Shown here piece by piece: positions 59,684 through 64,000 of a DNA stretch of 64,000 nt. Made by a program: the position numbers and the translations under genes. Source of the DNA: Pseudomonas chlororaphis (GTDB lineage: Bacteria; Pseudomonadota; Gammaproteobacteria; Pseudomonadales; Pseudomonadaceae). Position 1 is the first letter of the stretch. Each line of letters begins with the position of its first letter. Location of the stretch: positions 5,342,509 through 5,406,508 of the forward strand of contig CP011020.1 of the NCBI GenBank assembly GCA_001023535.1, written 5' to 3'. The notes under the pieces were generated by a model that was not told where the DNA came from, searched no databases, and saw nothing but the letters and a program-made list of their open reading frames with translations.

Positions 59684-59866
59684 ATGGCTAACAGCGGAAA
59701 CAAAAACCCAGGCAACTTCGCAAATGATCGTGATAAAGCATCTGAAGCCGGTAAGAAAGGCGGACAGGCGTCGGGCGGCAACAACACCAACGACCGTCAG
59801 AAAGGCTCTGGCGCCGGCAGCAAAGGCAACGAACGCGGCCAAGGCGGCGGTGGCAGGAAGTCGTAA
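59684..59866 (+). CDS. KGG-motif stress-induced small protein (YciG-like)
   Basis: 60 residues, very hydrophilic: 'GNFANDRDKASEAGKKGGQASGGNN' is the KGG repeat of the stress-induced (Gsi/YciG) family, and the tail is Gly-rich. Often linked to the general stress response. It has its own GAGGATT site. The 217-bp AT-rich gap upstream (59467-59683) holds no gene and probably its promoter. A hairpin gggcgcagcctggctgcgcc follows at ~59884. Confidence 0.85.
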   Translation: MANSGNKNPGNFANDRDKASEAGKKGGQASGGNNTNDRQKGSGAGSKGNERGQGGGGRKS

Positions 59867-60033
59867 CCCCTGAAGATCCGCTGGGGCGCAGCCTGGCTGC
59901 GCCCTGGTGCCGGGGAATCAAACACTTGAGCGCTCTGCGCGGTTTTATCGTCAACTTCAAACAGAACAACACCGCCACCGCGTTTAACAATGCCAAACAA
60001 CTATCCTTATGACAAACCGTCATAGCGCCCCTG

Positions 60034-60792
60034 TTATTCATGCGCGGGTACACCCGCCGGCCCCTTGATTTGAAATACCTGCCCTCTTTGCCAGGCATCC
60101 GCGCCCTTATCTATCGCCGGGGTCTTTATACCGGCGCGTGCCGCTTTCCTGGCGTCGCTGTCCACGTTCATCCGACTGTCCCGCTCACGCACAAGTTGCG
60201 GGTCGATCTGGCCATCGGCGGTGAACCCCATCATCAATTGCGGCACGCCATAAGGCAGGGCCTGACCCGACTCGGTGTGCCAGGTATGCCAGGTCTTTCC
60301 GTAGGTGCCGATCAGGTTTTCCATCAGGCGGGTTTCGGCCACCTGGGGAATCCCGGGCGCGATCAACTGCCCGGACTTCACCTCATGCACGTGGCCATGC
60401 CAGAGCTGCTTTTCAGCGGCCGGCAACCCTTCGAACAAACGCTTGCTGATGATGTATTCCACCCCCATCAACTTGGCACCGGACGTATTGCCATCGAAGA
60501 TCGCACACTGGAACACTTCCTCGTTCAGCGCCGAGCAGTAGTGATGCGCCTCCATTTGCCCGGACATCCGGCCGTTGTAGAAGTGGAAGCCGTCGAGGTA
60601 GGTGTCGAGCGCCCGCAGCGCAGGTTTGTCCTGCATCAGCCCCGCCCCCACTTCCAGCGCCGCGGTGGTCGGCGTTTTCGCCACTCCCGGCGCGCTCACT
60701 GGCGAGTCGGTGTTACCGCCCGCGCAGCCGGTCAAGCCGACCGCTGCTGCGCACAGCACTGCCCACGTTGAATAAACGCTTTTACCTGGCAT
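60034..60792 (-). CDS. OBAP-family (DUF1264) lipoprotein
   Basis: 252 residues from MPGKSVYS with a lipoprotein signal (lipobox LTGC, Cys near residue 23). The mature part, 'LDGFHFYNGRMSGQMEAHHYCSALNEEVFQCAIFDG' and 'EYIISKRLFEGLPAAEKQLWHGHVHEVKSG', matches the oil-body-associated protein family (DUF1264). Bacterial function unknown; the His-rich parts could bind metal. AGGAG lies 7 nt before the chosen ATG; an upstream ATG (60810) is less likely. Confidence 0.8.
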   Translation of the reverse strand: MPGKSVYSTWAVLCAAAVGLTGCAGGNTDSPVSAPGVAKTPTTAALEVGAGLMQDKPALRALDTYLDGFHFYNGRMSGQMEAHHYCSALNEEVFQCAIFDGNTSGAKLMGVEYIISKRLFEGLPAAEKQLWHGHVHEVKSGQLIAPGIPQVAETRLMENLIGTYGKTWHTWHTESGQALPYGVPQLMMGFTADGQIDPQLVRERDSRMNVDSDARKAARAGIKTPAIDKGADAWQRGQVFQIKGPAGVPAHE

Positions 60793-60909
60793 GTCGTTTC
60801 TCCTGTCCATGACAGGACATGAGAATGACGCTCGGTCACGCCGGTTTGATTTTCCTGGCGACCAACCGACGGGCGGATCCCCTCGACCCAGTGCCTGCCT
60901 CCGGGCCGA

Positions 60910-61443
60910 TCAACGCCCGCCCGGCACGCGTTTAACCGCTTCGATCCAGGCCGGATCCAGGCGAGGTTGTTCGCCCTCCAGGCCCAGCGCCTGCATCTTC
61001 GCCAGGTGGTCATCGGCTTCGCGGGCCAACGAGCCCTGGTCGCTGGAGTTGGCGTCCAGCTGATGCATCTGGGCCAGACCCAGGTGATAGAACCGCAGCA
61101 GTTTCATCGCCGCCGGGTCCTCGGCCTGCACGCCGGCCTTCACCTGGTGCATGACATTGGTAACACTCATCAGGCTGCGCTTGAGCTGCCAGCCGTACAC
61201 CGCCGCAGCCATCCACGGCTGCGACCAGAAGTACCCGCGCAGCAATGCGACCATCGCCAGCACCGCGACAATCACGCCCCCCAGATTGAAGCGCAGGTTG
61301 TCGCCTCCGGGCGTACCGAAGAACATCACGGCCAGGCTGGAGAGCAACATCGCCAGCGCCAGGAACGTCACGGCCAGGATGAAGGTGCTGCGTCGGGTCT
61401 GCTGCCGGTAGATCCCGGCGTCCCACGGTTTGATCTCGAACAT
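60910..61443 (-). CDS. DUF3087 membrane protein
   Basis: 177 residues: 'MFEIKPWDAGIYRQQTRRSTFI', two membrane helices (~20-45 and ~52-70) and a helical cytoplasmic tail. The pattern fits DUF3087, small proteins of unknown role in gammaproteobacteria. The start at 61443 has AAGGAA upstream; the longer frame is unlikely. Divergent from ppnN. Confidence 0.7.
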   Translation of the reverse strand: MFEIKPWDAGIYRQQTRRSTFILAVTFLALAMLLSSLAVMFFGTPGGDNLRFNLGGVIVAVLAMVALLRGYFWSQPWMAAAVYGWQLKRSLMSVTNVMHQVKAGVQAEDPAAMKLLRFYHLGLAQMHQLDANSSDQGSLAREADDHLAKMQALGLEGEQPRLDPAWIEAVKRVPGGR

Positions 61444-61660
61444 CGCGGGGCAATTTCCTTGTATGGCATGAAAAGAGTCGCGCATTATCGCCTGCCCGGT
61501 CGATTTAGCTATGCTGGGGCGCATTGTGTGCGGCAACCGATCCGAAGGATCCGGATCAAAGCCCATGGCGATACCGCAAGGATCGTGCGATCTTTGCCCG
61601 TGGACGTATTTTTCAAGATGCCGCCTCTGTGTGCACGGCATCGTTTTCAAGGAACGCTGA

Positions 61661-63034
61661 ATGACTCAAAGACATGTAATCAATGCCTCGGTAAGCCCAA
61701 AGGGCAGCCTGGAGACCTTGTCCCAGCGCGAAGTCCAGCAACTGAGTGAAGCCGGTTCCGGCAGTATCTACACCCTCTTCCGCCAGTGCGCCCTGGCTAT
61801 CCTCAATACCGGCGCCCATGTCGACAACGCCAAGACCATCCTCGAAGCCTACAAGGACTTCGAGATCCGTATTCACCAGCAGGACCGTGGCGTGCGCCTG
61901 GAGCTGCTGAACGCACCGGCCGATGCCTTCGTCGACGGTGAAATGATCGCCAGCACCCGGGAAATGCTGTTCAGCGCCCTGCGCGACATCGTCTACACCG
62001 AAAACGAACTGGACAGCCAGCGCATCGACCTCAGCTCGTCCCAGGGCATCAGCGACTACGTCTTCCACCTGCTGCGCAACGCCCGCACCTTGCGCCCTGG
62101 CGTGGAGCCGAAGATTGTCGTGTGCTGGGGCGGGCACTCGATCAACACCGAAGAATACAAGTACACCAAGAAAGTCGGCCACGAGCTGGGCCTGCGCAGC
62201 CTGGACATCTGCACCGGCTGCGGTCCGGGCGTGATGAAGGGCCCGATGAAAGGCGCCACCATTGCCCACGCCAAGCAGCGCATCCACGGTGGTCGCTACC
62301 TGGGCCTGACCGAACCGGGCATCATCGCCGCCGAGGCGCCGAACCCGATCGTCAATGAGCTGGTGATCCTGCCGGACATCGAGAAGCGCCTGGAGGCCTT
62401 CGTGCGCGTCGGCCACGGCATCATCATTTTCCCGGGCGGTGCCGGCACCGCGGAAGAGTTCCTCTACCTGCTGGGCATCCTGATGCACCCGTCCAACCAG
62501 GACCTGCCCTTCCCGGTGATCCTCACCGGGCCGAAAAGCGCGGCGCCGTACCTCGACCAGTTGCACGCCTTTGTCGGCGCGACCCTGGGCGAAGCGGCGC
62601 AGAAGCATTACCAGATCATCATCGATGACCCGGCCGAAGTGGCGCGGCAGATGACCCAGGGCCTCAAGGAGGTCAAGCAGTTCCGCCGCGAGCGCAACGA
62701 CGCGTTCCACTTCAATTGGTTGCTGAAGATCGACGAAGGCTTCCAGCGCCCGTTCGACCCGACCCACGCCAACATGGCCAGCCTGGGCCTGAGCCGCGAC
62801 TTGCCGCCCCACGAACTGGCCGCCAACCTGCGCCGGGCGTTCTCGGGCATCGTGGCAGGCAACGTCAAGGACAAGGGCATTCGCCTGATCGAGGAACACG
62901 GGCCGTATGAGATCCACGGCGACCCCGCCATCATGGAACCCCTCGACCGCCTGCTCCAGGCCTTCGTCGCCCAGCACCGCATGAAACTGCCCGGCGGCGC
63001 GGCGTATGTCCCGTGCTATCGCGTGGTGACCTGA
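61661..63034 (+). CDS. ppnN: Pyrimidine/purine nucleotide 5'-monophosphate nucleosidase
   Basis: 457 residues, the PpnN (YgdH) length. The N-terminal PpnN-type region is followed by a LOG/lysine-decarboxylase-like core: 'VVCWGGHSINTEEY', 'CTGCGPGVMKGPMKGA' and the phosphate motif PGGAGTAEEF. It splits nucleoside monophosphates to base and ribose-5-phosphate and in E. coli responds to (p)ppGpp. Start at the ATG of MTQRHVINASVSPKG with GGAACGC upstream. Confidence 0.93.
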   Translation: MTQRHVINASVSPKGSLETLSQREVQQLSEAGSGSIYTLFRQCALAILNTGAHVDNAKTILEAYKDFEIRIHQQDRGVRLELLNAPADAFVDGEMIASTREMLFSALRDIVYTENELDSQRIDLSSSQGISDYVFHLLRNARTLRPGVEPKIVVCWGGHSINTEEYKYTKKVGHELGLRSLDICTGCGPGVMKGPMKGATIAHAKQRIHGGRYLGLTEPGIIAAEAPNPIVNELVILPDIEKRLEAFVRVGHGIIIFPGGAGTAEEFLYLLGILMHPSNQDLPFPVILTGPKSAAPYLDQLHAFVGATLGEAAQKHYQIIIDDPAEVARQMTQGLKEVKQFRRERNDAFHFNWLLKIDEGFQRPFDPTHANMASLGLSRDLPPHELAANLRRAFSGIVAGNVKDKGIRLIEEHGPYEIHGDPAIMEPLDRLLQAFVAQHRMKLPGGAAYVPCYRVVT

Positions 63035-63044
63035 CGGGTTTGCC

Positions 63045-63205
63045 CTAGGCTATGTACGAAATAGCCTGAAACTTGGTTATGCGGCGTTAAAAACCGGCTC
63101 GGAATGCTCATTGACAACCAGTCAAGTCGAGCGCGACCCCGGTCGTTCCTCGCCGGTTTTTGCCTTGCCTAACCTGCGTTTCAAACTGTTTCGTACACAA
63201 CCTAG
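63045..63205. mobile_element. MITE-like element with CTAG target duplications
   Basis: A 153-bp non-coding element (63049-63201) lies between direct repeats CTAG (63045-63048 and 63202-63205). Its 24-nt terminal inverted repeats (gctatgtacgaaatagcctg... and gttgtgtacgaaacagtttg...) match at 18 of 24 positions with a shared core tgtacgaaa. A second inverted repeat inside (aaaaaccggc/gccggttttt) lets it fold into a long hairpin. CTAG duplications are typical of the IS5 group, whose transposase could act in trans. It fills most of the gap between ppnN and the next gene. Confidence 0.7.
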
Positions 63206-63252
63206 GGGGGTGAGGTTGCTTTCGAAAGCGCTAGCCCCACCCTCCTCTCACT

Positions 63253-63984
63253 TCACGCTGACGGCGCCACCGTCACGTCAGCCTGCCCACTGGCGGCCAA
63301 TGCGGCGTGGACAAAGCCTTCGGCTTTCTTACGCTCGATGAAATCCCGGACGTAGGCCGCTGCGGCTTCGCAGCGACGTGGCACGGCCATCGCCTGCCGG
63401 ATGGACGTGAACGCGCCGTCGAGGACCCGGTACCGTGGGTTGCGCGCCGCGACCTGCTCCAAGGGCTGGCGTACGCCGGCCGCCGCATCCAGGCCCTGTT
63501 CAACATACAGATCCACCGCGCCCGCGGATGTCGGTGCGCGCTCAAGCTGCGCATGCTCCAGCGTCCGGGAAAGGAACAGATCGTAGGCCGCGCCCTTGCC
63601 GACGGCCAACCGCAGGCCCGGCCGGTCCAGGTCTTCCACCTGCCGGTAAGGCGAGTCCGCAGCCACCAGGTATGTCCCTTCGATGATCACGTAGGGTTCG
63701 CTGAACGCAATCTGCTCCTCACGCACCGGCTCGATCGCCAGGAAGGCGACGTTCCATACCCCCTCCTCCAGTGCCGCGAAGACCTTGCCGGCCGCATCGA
63801 ACGTGATCATCTCCAGGCGTACGCCGAGTTCCTCGGCCAGCGCCCGTGCCAGGGCGACCGACACCCCTTGGGGCGATCCATCCCCAGCCTTTTGCGCCAG
63901 CACCGGATTGCCAAAGTTGATGGCTGCCCGCAGCAGGCCTTGCGGCGCCAACTGATCGATTACCGCTTGGCTGATAACACTCAT
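63253..63984 (-). CDS. Family 3 solute-binding protein without signal peptide
   Basis: 243 residues of the amino-acid-binding SBP_bac_3 fold: 'LLRAAINFGNPVLAQKAGDGSPQGVSVALARALAEELG', 'VAFLAIEPVREEQIAFSEPYV' and 'GLRLAVGKGAAYDLFLSRTL'. The N-terminus MSVISQAVIDQLAPQ is hydrophilic and no signal is seen. The start has an ideal CAGGAGCAAGCA upstream, so it is likely complete and cytoplasmic. It could be a periplasmic protein mis-started only if a further start lay beyond the window edge. Ligand unknown. Confidence 0.8.
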   Translation of the reverse strand: MSVISQAVIDQLAPQGLLRAAINFGNPVLAQKAGDGSPQGVSVALARALAEELGVRLEMITFDAAGKVFAALEEGVWNVAFLAIEPVREEQIAFSEPYVIIEGTYLVAADSPYRQVEDLDRPGLRLAVGKGAAYDLFLSRTLEHAQLERAPTSAGAVDLYVEQGLDAAAGVRQPLEQVAARNPRYRVLDGAFTSIRQAMAVPRRCEAAAAYVRDFIERKKAEGFVHAALAASGQADVTVAPSA

Positions 63985-64000
63985 TGCTTGCTCCTGGTTC

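Noticed and set aside
61613..62977. A 454-residue minus-strand frame opposite ppnN
   Set aside because: Shadow of the ppnN codons; no recognisable motif.

Overview
The window looks like chromosomal DNA of a Pseudomonas of the P. fluorescens group. The evidence is the high-GC coding sequence, the bkdR/bkdA1-bkdA2-bkdB-lpdV layout, an MvaT-family silencer, an OprD-type porin, AruH-like and RstAB-like proteins, and about fifteen REP-type inverted-repeat pairs between genes. No tRNA, rRNA, CRISPR array, prophage or intact insertion sequence was recognised. Most of the content is core metabolism, transport and stress defence.

Layout. 1-5.7 kb: the end of an OprD-like porin, a tandem REP array, then a uronate-oxidation operon (uronate dehydrogenase, a lactonase and a three-gene TRAP transporter). 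5.9-8.6 kb: an aldose 1-epimerase, then a divergent TauE/SafE exporter and persulfide-dioxygenase-like hydrolase that together suit sulfide/sulfite detoxification. 8.8-15.7 kb: BkdR and the complete branched-chain keto-acid dehydrogenase operon, followed by ilvE. 15.8-19 kb: an ArsR-family regulator, an FKBP isomerase, and a protealysin-like intracellular M4 protease overlapping the gene for its emfourin-type inhibitor. 19-30 kb: an MHYT-GGDEF-EAL protein, a DUF1345 membrane protein, an RstA/RstB-like two-component pair, a two-gene RND pump and an AruH-like aminotransferase. 30-41.5 kb: a chemoreceptor, a glycerate kinase/CdaR/MFS locus, an aldo-keto reductase, RarD, Hpd, and an EamA exporter divergent from a LysR regulator. 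41.6-48.6 kb: an MvaT-like protein with a TTG start, GloA, AhpF/AhpC, glutathione reductase and GalU. 48.8-50.5 kb: small hypothetical and lipoprotein genes. 50.6-53.6 kb: an alkylation-repair group (a 2OG-Fe(II) oxygenase overlapping alkB, then an Ada protein that has lost three of its four zinc cysteines). 53.7-57.5 kb: a nitronate monooxygenase-like protein and modABC behind a clear ModE box. 57.7-64 kb: topoisomerase IB, a ClpP-like protein, a KGG protein, an OBAP-family lipoprotein, a DUF3087 protein, PpnN, a 153-bp MITE-like element with CTAG duplications, and a solute-binding protein without a signal peptide.

No clearly new multigene system was found. The best leads are the zinc-site-degenerate Ada in its alkylation cluster, the protease-inhibitor pair, the CTAG-flanked MITE, the exact 135-bp tandem REP array, the hairpin over the DUF1345 start codon, and the orphan ClpP-like protein. 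All calls come from reading the sequence. Family names rest on recalled motifs, not database searches.
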